The translations under genes were made by a program, and so were the position numbers. Source: Phytoseiulus persimilis (taxonomy: Eukaryota; Arthropoda; Arachnida; Mesostigmata; Phytoseiidae). Taken from it: a stretch of DNA of 64,000 nt. The stretch spans positions 25,110,001-25,174,000 of the forward strand of contig CM075101.1 of assembly GCA_037576195.1 (NCBI GenBank), written 5' to 3'. Position 1 is the stretch's first letter. Every line of letters starts with the position of its first letter. Positions 24,928-38,000 of this stretch are shown piece after piece. The notes beneath the pieces were generated by a model, which ran no database searches, was not told the DNA's origin, and saw only the letters and a list, made by a program, of their open reading frames with translations.

Positions 24928-27865
24928 TTCACAAAACAAGAAGATTCCCTGGAAATTCAAAGAGTTTCGTTGGATTCCAGCATCAGATTTATATCACGAT
25001 GAAGACGTGACGAGCGAAATGGAACGGACCTCCGGATCCATGTCTCTCGTGAACATCCCAGATAAGCTAACTTATTGGTCTCGAAGTTGAACATTGACGA
25101 AAATACGTCTGGGATCTCTGTTTGCGTTCCGCGAATATTCCCCTCAGCGGCGACGTCGTGTACAGCTGTGCTGACCAGCCTGGGACTTCATGTTGCTGGA
25201 GTTTTGTAATCTTGGAAGCTAGCAGAACAACAGCCCATTGTGATCAGCTGGAACGATCGGCCGGGGTGGGAATTCCGGAACAGCCAGCTCCGCTCTGCGC
25301 GTATTTCCGATCAACAAACAATATCTGAGCTCCCCAAACGATAGCTCTTGTTCCGAAGAGACAGTTGGCCATCGCAGTGCTTGTTGAATCCAATGCTGGG
25401 TCGTCGTCGCCCCTCACTCCCACATCAGAGAGTTTGAGATGAAGTATCCGGAGTCGCGATCAGGTCGGAGCCATGCTCTCGGGCGATAGCTTCCGTGAAG
25501 TGTACATCAACAAGTAGGTGATCGGAAGAAGTTTCGACGTCAGCTGAGGTGAGCTGATCCCATTCGGGAGAGTTCAGTTGAACCTCGTCGCACTGGATGA
25601 TTCAAGCTGTGTTTTTCCAAGCCGAGCCAATAAATATCTGCTCCGGATGCCGGCATGCCCCCTTGCAGCTACAACCCTTCTGTTCATAACTTCTGCTAGT
25701 CATTGTCAAGACGGAGTCGGTGCCGCCACTGCCGCTTCTGCTGCGATACGCTGGGTTGCTCCCGAGCAAAAGGTTTCAGCCAAGCGTCTCAGCACCCGCG
25801 CCTCTTCCTTGAAGAAACGGCTCCGCCGACGTGGGCATCCTGCTTACGATCTTCTGCTGCTGCTTCCTTAGCCGAGTAGGTTTCTGCATCTGTCGTCTTC
25901 TGTGCGTAACTTCTGCGCGCAGCCAGCGTTCCGAAAGCCGAGCCGGGCTAAGTTCCAGTAGAAGAACCGGCCCGGCACGCTCCTCGAAGCGCACAACTTC
26001 CGCTGTGGCTTCCGATCGGCCGAGTTCTGTCCGACCAAGTCCCAAACCACCAGACACTGCCGACTGCGGCTCAAAAGGGTGTGGAGTTATCGTTGCCGAG
26101 GGAGGCGAGTCCGGAGTCGTTGTGTCAAGAACGAACAATGCATCGCTCATGTTGCCGGCTTCGCAGTGATTCCTCCTACCGGGGCTTCTGTCGCCGTCGC
26201 TGGGTGCGGACAGCGGCTGAAGACGCATCAAAAGGCGGGATGGGCATCTTGCATTGACATTTGCCTTTTATAACAGAGCTCAGAAGAACCAGCGAAATAC
26301 CATCGGGGGTTGGCAGTTTTTACGCCGACGCCGCCGCTTGATCGCCCCAGTGCCTTCGTGAGAGCCTTCCACTTCCTGAAGAATCGGCGACGTTGCCAAC
26401 GAGCACAACGGTTACAGCGGCGGCGGTGCGGCTGCGTCGAATGCGACCAGCGACTCCAAAGGAGCATATGGCAATGTCAGAGGTCGTGGCCTATCCGTGG
26501 CCCTTTCGAAAACAGATCTACAGAACACCTGGGAGCATCCGAAGCAATCAAACGATCCATTTCTCATCTGTTCCCGTCGTGTTCGTAATGAGCGTATTGT
26601 CTTCGCCTTCGCTCCTGACGCTTGCACCGGCATTTTCGTCGAATTACCCCACACGGGCTCTTTCCGGTTCCTGGCAACACTGGAGCCGTTCCAGAACCGT
26701 TTATTGGTATCACAAATGGAGCTTTCGTCGGCATTCTGCCTCCACTCCTGTTTTCGGAGTGTTTCCCTGTAGCTGATAATGAACGATGCGTACTCCCACC
26801 TATTCCTACACCGCCGTATTCCTAACCTCGTATCAGGAGCGCTGAAGTCACGGTGGCGAATAAGATAACCTGAAGACAACGACGGTCCGTGTGCTGCCGT
26901 AGGGCCGGTTGGGTTCAATCGAACGCGATTCGTTTGCCAGCACGAATTAGTCACAAAACGATAAACACGAAGGAAGTGCGCTCTGATAACGTCGGGAGCA
27001 GACGGACGACTCGAGGCATTAGTGAAACATGAGAAGAACAGAGGAGCCCGCTGCTGGTGTCGACAAGCAACCGGAGTCCGGGCTTTCAACCACAGGAGTT
27101 GCTCCGTCAAACAAAACCGACCAGATTGTACCGATCCAAATTTATGATTCGGCTGCGAGGAAGACGGAGAAAACTTTCGGAGAGGTAACAATGTTCAGCG
27201 GTCAAAGTAACACTCTGGAAAGTACCTCAACGATTTGCGGCCAAGGTCCGAGCCCTGGGGCCGCCCCTGTGGATTTCCCCGTGATATGATGTCACCGCAA
27301 GGAAGTTTTGTGAGCTAACAGTGCTTCAATGACAACCACTCGACGATTTGCATAGTTTGCACTTTCGCTTTCTTCCTCTCCTTCGCTTCCGAACCACAGC
27401 GGATGATTCAACAATGTGGATTGTCAGTGCAAATGCCGCCTCGTCAACGCCAGTCGTCGGTTTTCCCATATCACGGGACCGAGTGACAAGCGAAACACGC
27501 GACGTCGTTCCGGAAGGCCTTCCCTATACTTTCTAATTGTTCTTGAAGAACAGAGTTCCGTACGAGCGTAAGGGTGACGCTCTGGGGATCGGCGATTTCG
27601 CGAGGAGCATCAGGATTTAGCCGAGTTCTCAAGCGACCGGGCAATTAACATGCCCGGCTCCGCTGTTGTCGCGTCGACTCTTTGTGCTCTTCTGAACAAA
27701 GCAACAAATTGGTCAGAAAAGCAGGATTCCATAGACTTCGGCCCATTGACTATATAGAAGAGCGTTCTCTTGGCGTCGAAGAGCAGAACCGCTGGCTTGC
27801 TAGCTGCTAGCCAGTCAGTCAGTCCGTCCGTCGGGCAGGCAACCGAGCAACCAACCACTCGTTTT
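24928..27865. other. Gene-poor stretch with CpG-rich patches
   Basis: No gene is supported. Between about 25.7 and 26.5 kb CG content is high and open frames overlap in at least four phases. One minus-strand frame (26231 down to 25776) includes a Ser/Thr/Pro-rich and then Arg/Gln-rich translation. One plus-strand frame near 26.4-26.5 kb is Gly/Ala/Asn-rich. They cannot both be real, and neither has a matching partner exon. The area could be a promoter or 5' UTR of an undetected transcript. Confidence 0.35.
27811..27834. repeat. AGTC/CGTC tetranucleotide run
   Basis: A short run of four-base units. Its first 14 bases (CCAGTCAGTCAGTC) recur exactly at 60723-60736 in another CG-rich island. Confidence 0.75.
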
Positions 27866-28219
27866 TTAATCATTATCGTCTTGGTCGTCCGGCGCAGCAG
27901 TGGTGGCGGCGGCGGCGGCGGCGGTAGAAGCAGAAACGGCAGCGTTGCAGAAAGTAACCGTTAGTCCGCGCACGTTGAAGAACGGATGGATCAGCGAAAG
28001 TTGCCTCAGCTGCACACAAACGGCTAGCGGATCCATTCTTCCCAGGAAAACATCTTCGGGATTGCCGCGAATGAAAACGGTAATGCTGCCGGTTGGATCC
28101 TTTTCGGCGCCAGAAGGAGGTTTTGTCTTGCTCAAATTTCGCCCGAAACTGTCCCCGGGGGCTGGGGTCTCTTCATACGCTGCTGACGACCAATCGTCGT
28201 TTTTCCTAAACGTGTGCTC
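27866..28219 (-). CDS. Candidate Ala-repeat terminal exon, unknown
   Basis: I do not recognise it. On the minus strand a strong-looking acceptor (ATTATTTCTGCAG) at 28219 opens a frame to a TAA at 27866. The translation is acidic and Pro/Ser-rich at first, then has a beta-like stretch, and ends in an alanine run followed by an Asp-rich tail (PDDQDDND). Synonymous sites are GC-rich. The nearest upstream donor (CTGTACAG|GTAAGG, about 28.39 kb) does not join in frame without a stop. The plus strand also reads open through the same GCN repeat, so strand is uncertain. Confidence 0.22.
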   Translation of the reverse strand, partial: EHTFRKNDDWSSAAYEETPAPGDSFGRNLSKTKPPSGAEKDPTGSITVFIRGNPEDVFLGRMDPLAVCVQLRQLSLIHPFFNVRGLTVTFCNAAVSASTAAAAAATTAAPDDQDDND

Positions 28220-29236
28220 TGCAGAAATAATCCGAACCAATGCCCAGGACTAGCACTGCGACGGGATCGCGATCGGGTCCTTGCTTCGAAAGAGACTTCC
28301 GATATTCCTCGCCACTTTGACAGCTGTCCGAGTTCCGAATTTTTGATCATCGAAGAACTTAAAATCGCCATATCCAGCTTGTGCTCACGCGCCTTACCTG
28401 TACAGAAGCTTCACATTGAGCGATAGATGTCAACGACGGATAACCTCTGCGTCATTTCGATAATTCCGAGCAGAGGAACACTGGAGCCCCGATCACAGAG
28501 AAACGATCCTGATTATGATCCGTACGGAGGGTTCACGATGAGTCAACCAATTTCACAGTTTTCTAGTGTTGCTTGGAGCTAGAGATGCAAATGCACTGAG
28601 CTATCAGTGGCGACGGGAGGTTCAATATGCAGGGAGGAGGTAGGGAGGTTGACGACTGTCAAGATAGCACGGTTCACCGGAATAAGCGTGAGTCACAACG
28701 GCTTCCTTGGCACGCAACCGACGACAGACGGACGAAGAATTCAGCCGATCCGGTTCGAAGCAAGGCAAGGTAAGAGCGATCAGAGGGAGCTCGGGGGCAC
28801 AAAAACATCGACGACGTCAACAACAAAAAGAGCAGCGGTGGTGAAGATGCCCAAGAAGAGCAACGGGGCACGATGCTGGCTTACGAAGGCTGCGTTGATC
28901 GAGGGAGCCTCTCGTAGCTTAGCAAGCTCGACAACGGACAACGTAGAAATAAGAAGCACAGAGAGAAATCGAAAGCACAGATTTTCCTCTCGTCGCTGCC
29001 TGCTGCTGCCCGACGAGCTGCGCCCCACCACTGAAGCCGAAGCACCGGTGAAAACAGACGAATCAAACCAATGCTGGAGCCGCTTCTCCTTGCGGCTGCT
29101 GCTGCTCCTGCCGCTGAAGCGTTCTGTGTGTCTGCGAGCACCACGAGCGAGCGGGTCCGCCGAAAGGGAAAGCGATCGGACGCACAGACCGTCAGACGTT
29201 TGGGAAGACGCACAGACCGATTCAGCGACCGACCGA

Positions 29237-29252
29237 CAGATAGATAGATAGA
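29237..29252. repeat. (GATA)n short tandem repeat
   Basis: About four units of AGAT/GATA following a GACC/GACA run, at the end of a CG-rich island. Confidence 0.8.
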
Positions 29253-30140
29253 CTTCGGCTCACACACGCCGTCTAGTCGTCTAACATATCGCGACGAAAT
29301 TATGATCATCATCGAATTAAAACAAGCCGATTTGAAACAAAACTGATACCGATCATCAGTCCACGCTTCACATCTGCGGCTGCCGCATCAATTAACTGAG
29401 GAGTCATCGTCGACGATACAAGCGAATGGGTCTGGACATGTGAGAAGCGTTACCAATACCCTGCATGGTACAACGTTTGGAAAGTTTCGATCTCCGGCGC
29501 CTTTGGACCAACGCTCACACGACACTTCGGTTATGCAAAGTCTCGAACCTGCCGGGATGGATCCCAACTGTCCTGCGCCGGCGTTAACTGTCAAAACATC
29601 TTTGAAAAATCATGAATACAGCTGCCATTAGATCGGTTGCGTTGTTTAAACGATGTATTGGTCAGGAGCCGTCGTCGAAAGTTCGATCATCCAACAATAC
29701 GTCGACAAGAAGCCTTCAACCAGTGATCACGTCCACCTACAACAACGGAAAAGTATGCTTTTCTGAACTGTTGCCAACGGAGAGGAGTTTCCCTCTCGGT
29801 AGAGTCCATATCTGACGACGACGCGATAAACTGTCCCCAACCGTTCTGAAAACACACCGATCTCACGTCTTCACGCAGTGCGGGTCAGTTTTTGTCGCGC
29901 CCTGGGATCGGCCTGAAGTATAATTCAGGTGTGCCCAGGGGCGCATGAACAAATCTTGAGCAACGCCTGCTCTTCATGGAAATCCAGCCTTTGGACTATC
30001 AACCTCTGGCCCCAGTCAACTTTCTGTTCTTTGCTCCATTTCCAGGGCGCCTTCTGGACAGAGGAGTACGTGCGAGCACACGGCTCGCTTGAACCCGGGG
30101 GTTACACCCTGCTACGACGTCATCGCTCAATTGTTTGCCA

Positions 30141-30164
30141 ATATATATATATATATATATATAT
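30141..30164. repeat. (AT)12 microsatellite
   Basis: Twelve perfect AT units, the only long AT-rich tract in the window. Confidence 0.95.
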
Positions 30165-32000
30165 CCTGACGCGCGAAATGTGGAGCAGCTCAAGTTAGAT
30201 CTGCTCAAGATTCTAATTAATTCAGAAGTCCATATCAACTTCCTTTCTCTTGTCTCGCACAAGCTCCGTGTCCGGCAACATCTCGTGCGCTTGCTGTCTC
30301 TTCAGTACCTTGTACGACGACAGTGCCGATAACAATACCAGCAGTGAAGAGGGAACCCTCGAATGAACGCTAGCGCGAGCCGACAACCATTCAAATAATT
30401 GGGATATCACATCAGTACATGCCACCATGGCCCCCAGACATTATTTTCTATTTTTTTTTTCGCAGTTACGAAACATCCGACTGCCGGATCTCATGTCAGG
30501 TTGGGCGACGGCTGGATGCGCGGTCTTCGACGACATTCTGACGACAACTTGGAAAAAGGGTGAGAAGGACGCGAGTACCACATATTCATATAGATAAGCG
30601 ATAAAGGGCAGGATATTTCGTAAGCATCCCACGCGAAACTCGTCCCGTTATGAGCGCGCTATGAAATGCAGATTGACCGGCGGCGCACGGCCCACCTTGC
30701 GACCGTCGCCACGACGACAGCGAAAGAAAAAGTGGGAAACGTTAGGACACGAGAGCTTATCGGGAGTATCATGGGTTCGCACTGGGCTATACTGCTCTTC
30801 CATCGTGAATTTTTAACTACGCCTCCCAACGTGCGAACGCCATCTCCAGCCTCATCGAAGCCTTCCCGTTCTAGCGGTCTTCTATCAGCTTCGTCTCGAA
30901 GCTTATCTTCGAACTGGTGAAGTTAAGCCTCGCGCGGAATTGAGGAGAAAGGAAGATGAACAAGTAATGCATCACGTTGCGTGCGTGCGCGCGTCTGCTT
31001 CCCTTGTTGAATCACTGTCGTAAAAGCCCCAACATTTGTCCGTTTTTTCCCTTTCTAGAAGTCGGTATTTCAAGCATCAGATTGCTACTTTTTTCCATAT
31101 ACTTCCTACTTTCTGTAGGAAATCACTCTTACGTTCGTGTTGAGCCGACTGTATGCCGCGCGGCTCAGTGGGCCGTTGAAGAAAAACCCTTACGCAACTT
31201 CGGCTGCGTTTCAAACTTCTGCCGATCGACGACGGAAACCGCGGAAGGGGCATCCGCGTCAGCCGGCAAGCAGGCGGGCGTTGCTGGTTGAACGACTGTC
31301 TGGTTCGCTGCTTGCTCCGCTGAAGATTGCCGCGCGCATTTTTTTGTGATTCAAACAACCTTCCCGAAAAATATCAAACAACTACTGAAGTGATGAACTG
31401 CTCCCATCCAACTGGAACCGCCAGCTGAGCTAGAGGAGCAACTTCACGCGAATCAAACTTCGCGCAAAGTGTTGTCGAAAAATACGCGTCAACTATTGGA
31501 TGACGGCAAAAGCTGAAACCGCGTCCCCGACCACATAACCGATAGGGAAAAAGATGAAGAAGATAGGTGGTCAAAAACTGCTGCCGGGATTCCGCTCGTA
31601 CGCTCGTCCGTGATGGCGGGAAGTTGCGTAATTCTAATCCCTCCTCGCACCGTCAGCGAAAGAATTCGGTTCGATGAGTAGGGTGCTTCACAGGCCTTTC
31701 AAAGCCGACCGGAGTCGGCAGACTTGAGCGCAGACTATAACATAGAAATCCGTGCTCGCCGCGGTGAGACTCTCCCTGGAAGATCTCGGAAAATACTCGG
31801 GACCACAAACTTCGCGGTTTCGTTTGTGTCCATTGGTGGTCGCGTGCCGCCTGTTCTCCTCATTTGCAATGGGGAACGTAGTCTGTAATTTTACGACAAA
31901 CGATTAGCGGGACGATTCGGCAGCAAGCCGAGAAACAGCGGATTGTTCCAGGGTGGTCTTGGAGAATTACCGTTCTCACCGGCTCGGCTTCTTCGTCGCA

Positions 32001-35000
32001 AAGCCAAGGTTTCGTTCTAAGTAACAATCATCAGCCCGAACTGAGCTCAGTTGACCCCTGCTCGAAATTCAGCGGTTTCTCTGCAATGTATGTTCTCCGA
32101 CGAGGTTTTCATGGTCCCGATACCGGAAATCCGAGGAAGCGAAATTCCTATAAAACTTCCTAACTGGCTGACGCGTGTTGGGGAAGGGAATCCACCGCTG
32201 ACGCTGCCAATAATTGGCGTGGTGCTAAACCATTTTCTAATACGCGCCGATCACTGGGCCGGATCGAGGCCCGCATGGACTGAAGACGTATTAATTGAAA
32301 AGTTATCCGTCTGGATGATGCCCCCGAGGTTTTGTTGACCGCCGGAGTCCGGAAACACCAGACGAGACAACTTTTGGGGAAATGAAGGGATGAAGGAATA
32401 CCAAGCGAAGTCCACGCGCTACGTACTCATTCTGGTGGTGACGGAACAAGGGTACTTGAGTCTCTCGGATACGCATCAACTGAGTTATTTCGTTTCCGAG
32501 GTCGATCTCGTAGACTGAATGAGTGTCAATATCCGATAAGAAATTATCTTCTAGGCGTAATCTTCGACCGCTGCGGTTTTTTTGCGCCGCTAGGGAGCAA
32601 CCAAACCCAATGCCTGATGCCACTTCCTTCAAGACTTGCGCTTCGATCCCTCATGACTGACGCACGCGTGAGAAATTCTCAGCCCCAGCAGCCCGAAATT
32701 AAGATTGAGAAAATTCCAAATAACGGAACATTCGGGAGGCAAGGGCGATGACAGCGGAAGTCGCGACGGTACATACGACGACTTTGGCGGATGCGGCACC
32801 GCAACCACTGCGACCACAGTCAAAGCCACCGCCGTGCTGGTGGTACGAGCATCGTATTCCTCACGGGCTCCGTCCAAAGAGCTTTGACGCAAATATTTTG
32901 TTTTCGCGTTTACCTTCGCCTACGTGGTCGCTTCCGTAGACTTGCGACGACCTTTGAGCCACAGTTCCGGAGCAGCGGAAATCTCGCAGCGCACGTAATT
33001 AACGCGGATGATATTCGAAGTTTTCGATTCAAACCTTTGGGAGGAACACTCAGTGCAGCATCGTTGCGCGAAAAAAGTGGGAGCACTGCATGGCCAGGTA
33101 TCGGCGAGGAAGCATCAGAATCAGTGTACTCACCGATGCCTCCCAGAAAGCGAACTGCTATATTTCGCGGGACCGTCTCGATAAGCCTATAGTATTTCGC
33201 GTCAAGTCACAAGCTGGTTGAGCAGAAAGTGCGAGGAGGTTCTAGGCCACGAGCCCACCAGTCAATATTGTCAAAAGTACTCTGATTCGTCCGATCAACA
33301 GATTGTAATGTGCATTATTCCCGTCTAGGGAGATTCCTGGGAGCCTTGAACCTAGACAAGGCCGAAAAACTTGGAGTCATTGTTCTGTCAATGTCAAACG
33401 AACCGGTGACTGCTTCCGCTATTTGTATTATTATGTGACAGCTCTGCGGTCAGCTCGCTACCGCTTCTTCAGGAGCTGGAATATTCGATCAGTACTGATC
33501 GAAACAGCGGCTTCCCTTCGTCTCCCGCTTTTCCGTGCTGTGAACGCCGAGACGAACGGACTTGACATCGATCGACTCCGAAAGATCTGTGAACTCGACA
33601 AGAGAGCCGCAATCTGACTTCCATTCTTTATGAGACGACTCACAAAGCTCCGTCGAAGCTCCTGGGCCCATCGACGCGAAACGATCGGGCATCATTTTCC
33701 GGTTAGACATTCCGAAGGAGTCGCCCTTCTTCAGGCGAATCACCCGGTGCAAGTTGAAGACAAGCCGCAACGAGCTCTGTCGACTTTGATGCTCCGCGGA
33801 GCATTCGGTGCAGAAGCCCTGAGCTTTTCTGTCGCGCGATGATACGACTCAGAAACAGTCATTGTTCTCCCCCACGCCGATTCTCTTGAGCACAGCATTA
33901 CGAGTCAGATTAGTGATTCAGATCCGGCCAATGGCAGATTGTTACTCTCTGCGCATGGTTCCGCTCGGTAGAGTCTCCTGGGTTTCTCGGCGCAAGTCTT
34001 CCTCGAAACTCTCCGAGCCCATGTGCGAGAGCTTTGGCGAAACCGATGGGATGACGCAAGGGAGATTCCGTTGCTTTGAAGGGCCTATTCGAGGAATACA
34101 AACGTTTCAACAGAACTCAAGCTGCGTGACACAGTCTGCAGAATCCAGATTTGGATAATGAACCATGTGGAAAAAGTGGTTCCTGAGTTCCCGGACCCTG
34201 CGAACCGATCTGACACGTTTGAATGGATTTTTTGCACCCGAGCTCGAAATCAGCTCGTTCAGAATGTTTCTTTCCCCTGATTCCATCAAATGTAAACCAC
34301 ACCACGATCGGCCCAAGGTCGAGGGCGGGTGTGAATTTCCAAGCGACGTTTCCCCCGAGCGAAAACACGGGAGTCGATGGGAAAATAGATTCGAAACGAT
34401 CCGATTGGAAAACAGCTGCTTGCTCAACGGTCGTTATCATATCGGAGCCGGGCAGCCTATGTGGGCTACGAAATCTGACACTCTCTCCGAATCCTTGTTA
34501 TTCGGCCCATTCTTTGTGAAGATTCACGGAAAGCATTCGAATGTTATGATGTTTCCGGAAATTATCAGTCAGACACCGTATTTGGATCATGTGCGTATCT
34601 GAATATACATGGAGACCATTGATGGGTCGATTTCCCTCGCTGCGTTTCCCTGGATTTTGAATACCATTCAACGATCCAGCAGGTCATTTTGTTTCGTTTG
34701 CAAGCGTTATGCGAGGTTGAGGCGCGATTCAATCAGCTGGATTCTCCTTGTAAACAGTGAATTCGAAGAGGAACGTATCTCACGATGGTGTTGGAGTGTG
34801 TTGGACAAGATTTGTGGGAGGATGAGCGTGCCACTCATGGGACACTGACTGGTTATGGGACACTGGGTTTTCTGGTGGTCGGAGCGCGGAGAAGGGTTGT
34901 TTTCTTGGATGTTTTCGTGAGATAGGGCTCTGGTGCGTAGTGTGGATTCTACGTAAACGAAGCTGGGAATCCAGATATCCGAATGTCTCGACCGAGACGA

Positions 35001-38000
35001 GATGATGCTCATCTGTTCCTAATGCTAGCGTATATCGCCGCCGAGTCGGCCTCGTGCAGCGTTGCTCAGTGAGTTGGAAGATACACATGCACTGGATTCG
35101 CAGCTTCTTGACAGATGCGTCGCGATTCGTTTATGTAAATGTGTCGAGCATCGGCTAGTGAGCCAAGCGCTCGAAAGTCTAGATATTCACCAACAAGGGG
35201 GTTATGAAAATTCGGTGTGACTAATCCTCAATGGTTGCGGACCCAATCTCGAATGCTGTGTCGAACGGAATGATTCTAGGAGTGAGTGCCTCATCTTTCA
35301 TCATTGCTGTTGCATCTTCATCGAGAGTGACGAATCCTGCCGATTCCTAGAGAGCCGCTGTGAATGCTTCAAATGCAAGAACGTTCAGTCCGCAGCCCGG
35401 AGCCTGGGGAGCGAGTCCGTGAGAGCTAAAGCGGGATCAGATAGATGGATGGTCTCGCGGAAATCGAGTAGCTCGCGCCACCGAGGAATCCTGGAGCTCT
35501 CCTGATTGCCGAAGTTTCTTGAACGAGCGGCTCCGCTTCGGACTCCCAAAGGATCCATAAAACGATTATGAGAATCGGATCAGATTTCTTACAGCCGTCA
35601 TCCCGCATTATTCTGAACGGTTATTCTACGAGAAATCATGTTTGATAGAATTCGGTGCTTGAGCTTCATCCAATGGCTTGTGAGGTGTCCGTTATGATCA
35701 ATAATTGAGCTCCAGTGCGCTCCTGGGGCTGGGAGAGAGTCCGAAAGGTACGGCATAGTCCAGTGCAGCGACGGACGCAAACCGTTGCAGCGGTGCTGGC
35801 GGCATCAGTGGCGGCTGTGGAGAACGTCTCTCTCGGAAACCGCAGAAACTGCAAGCGCTTGTGCCACTCCCTCCGGGGATGTATATCATTATAGTGCTGG
35901 CTGTTTCGATTCTAATTGAATCGCATTCCGATTTGGAAGCAGTTCCGAGGCGCGGAAACTTGGAACCAAAGGAGACTGGGAGTTCCATGGTTTTCGCTTT
36001 CTTGGCTTCCTAGTGCCTGATCGATGATTGCCATCAATCCAGTGCCTCTTGCGTTATCCAATTCCCGGCATCGAAAAGTGTATTTCTGTGTGAAAGATCG
36101 AGATCGCCGTTCCCGAACGGGCGCTACCACCTCGACCATCGGTGATTCGTAGGTCAACGTTGCTTCGAGCGAAAAGTAAGAGCGTCGCGTGACCGGTTTC
36201 GAGAACAGCTGCCGAGGTTCCCGACCCTCCAAGAGGCTCGTGAAGTTTCCTTCTCGCGTTTGACATCCGAATCCAGAACTGTGTTTCGTATACGCTTATG
36301 CTTGTGGCACCAGGCAGAAACCAACAACGGGTTCTGCCGGGGATCCTCAAACTCAATCCCCCGGTTCCTCAGTGTGGACGTTGATTACTTGAGGTTGGCG
36401 AGCAATCGCCTCGGAAATCAGCTCTGGCATTTGCGCAAGAGGAATGGGACTCGAGTGAATCATACTCGAAGTAGGGACGGGTGTGGTAGGTTGAAACGTC
36501 AGCGGCAGAAATCACGGTTACGCCCTGACCTTCCGCTTGAGATAGCGCCAGTGCTGCTGCGGGATTATACGCGGATCCACATGCGTGGTGCAGACCGCGG
36601 GGAAGGGCCCGGATACTTCCTGCAGTCTTTCTCTCCAAATGGAAGAGGTTCTTTTTCATTATCATGGAGACCGTTCAGAGACTCGAACGAGGTCTCCGTC
36701 TTCCTGGCAGTCTTGCGCTCTTTCCAAGAAATCGTTGCGAACTCATCATCTCCTCGCACGAGCTGCCGCGTCGACAGAGCCGTGCTTGAGACGCGAAACC
36801 GTCCTCGTTTTGCTGTTCGAATCCCATGGCGGCACGCCCTCGCGTGGTCGTTTTGGCGCGTGAGAACGGGCGCGTTGGAGCAGGCAGACTGGTGGGCAAC
36901 AGCTAACAGCCTAACCAGCGAGGCAAACTCAGCCATGAGAAGCCGGGAGATGGTAATTTGTTTGCTAATATCGTGTCAGATCTCGGAATTATCGATGCCG
37001 CGCGGTCATAGATCCACGGGATCCACGCTGGTTGAGGAATGCGGTAGCCGATCTGCCTCATACTGCCAAAGGAGTTAGGTTTCGAGGAAGACCTCAGGCC
37101 TGTTCTGAGAAAAGTATTTCGCAGTCGAGGATAACGCTTCGAGAGTTTCGAGGGATCATTGATCCGGTGGGGTGACTGCTCGGACACATGGAATACAGGA
37201 GTTATGCTGGAAGGCACGTAACAAAGTTCCAATCTCGCTCTTCAAAGCCTTCTCTGAATCGGTTCGAGTCACCTGGGAGTTTTGATTCACATGCCTCTCC
37301 TCCACCTTCAAAATAACCACTGTCGGCAAAAGTATGTCGCGGAGAAGTTCTGATAGCACAGGTGTTCGGAATGGATGAAATACCACGAGAAGGCCCGCTA
37401 CAAAACTCCTCGCCGCGGCTCGGAGAAACATATCGGCTGGAAAGTTGAGCGAGAATTTAGCTCGAAATATTACATTCTCTGGGGGCAGGGATTCTGTCGT
37501 GGTCCTGCTGCAGTTGCAGAGGCCAATACCCTTGCCACTTCTCACCATCGCCAACACTCGGTTGGCCGCTGGAACGTAGTCCCATTTTCCGATTAGAGAT
37601 CCCCCTAATATACTCCCAAGAACGATGGCGCATATGGATTTGGGTTCAGGGAGTCGTCTGATTCTTTTTCCACCGCGTGAGCAGCCGGGAGAATCGTCTC
37701 GAATAAACACAACGGTTTCAAGAACACGATAGCTTCATAGAGAGGAGGCTGAAATATTGATTGTGAGCTGCTGATCTGCTCCTTTTCGCGTGAGCGGGCT
37801 GAATGATTTATGCTCTGGAAATTCGTTGCTGCATTCTCGTAATCACCATAGCTGTGATCGCATGGCGAATCTGGCGAATTTCCGCCAATTTCCCGTCGAG
37901 TGAGCCCAGTGTTTGTTTTGGTCGAGGTGTGCGATGTCCTTTTTTCTGTTTACTTATATTGCACCAATAGACCGGGCGTGGTTCACATCGTCTGAGCGGC

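Larger units (their letters stand above)
28220..32000. other. Gene-poor stretch
   Basis: No gene is supported. At 28.6-29.26 kb a 214-codon plus frame without an ATG near its start is Arg/Thr/Ser-rich and ends in a GATA tetranucleotide run. It looks like CG-rich promoter or 5' UTR DNA. An (AT)12 microsatellite lies at 30141-30164. Further CG-rich patches occur near 30.7 and 31.2 kb. Confidence 0.4.

Noticed and set aside
26412-27191. 259-codon minus-strand open frame
   Set aside because: It has no ATG near its start, is rich in Arg/Ser/Cys, has no motif and overlaps equally open frames on the plus strand.
28607-29251. 214-codon plus-strand frame in a CpG-rich island
   Set aside because: It starts at GTG and ends in a tetranucleotide repeat; it looks like promoter or UTR DNA.
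36810-36840. TTCGAATCC as a tRNA B-box
   Set aside because: No A-box, anticodon arm or closing acceptor stem around it; the same holds for similar words near 50.53 and 55.10 kb.
36260-37078. 272-codon plus-strand open frame
   Set aside because: It starts at TTG, its first ATG is far inside, its composition is Arg/Ser-rich and antisense frames are equally open.
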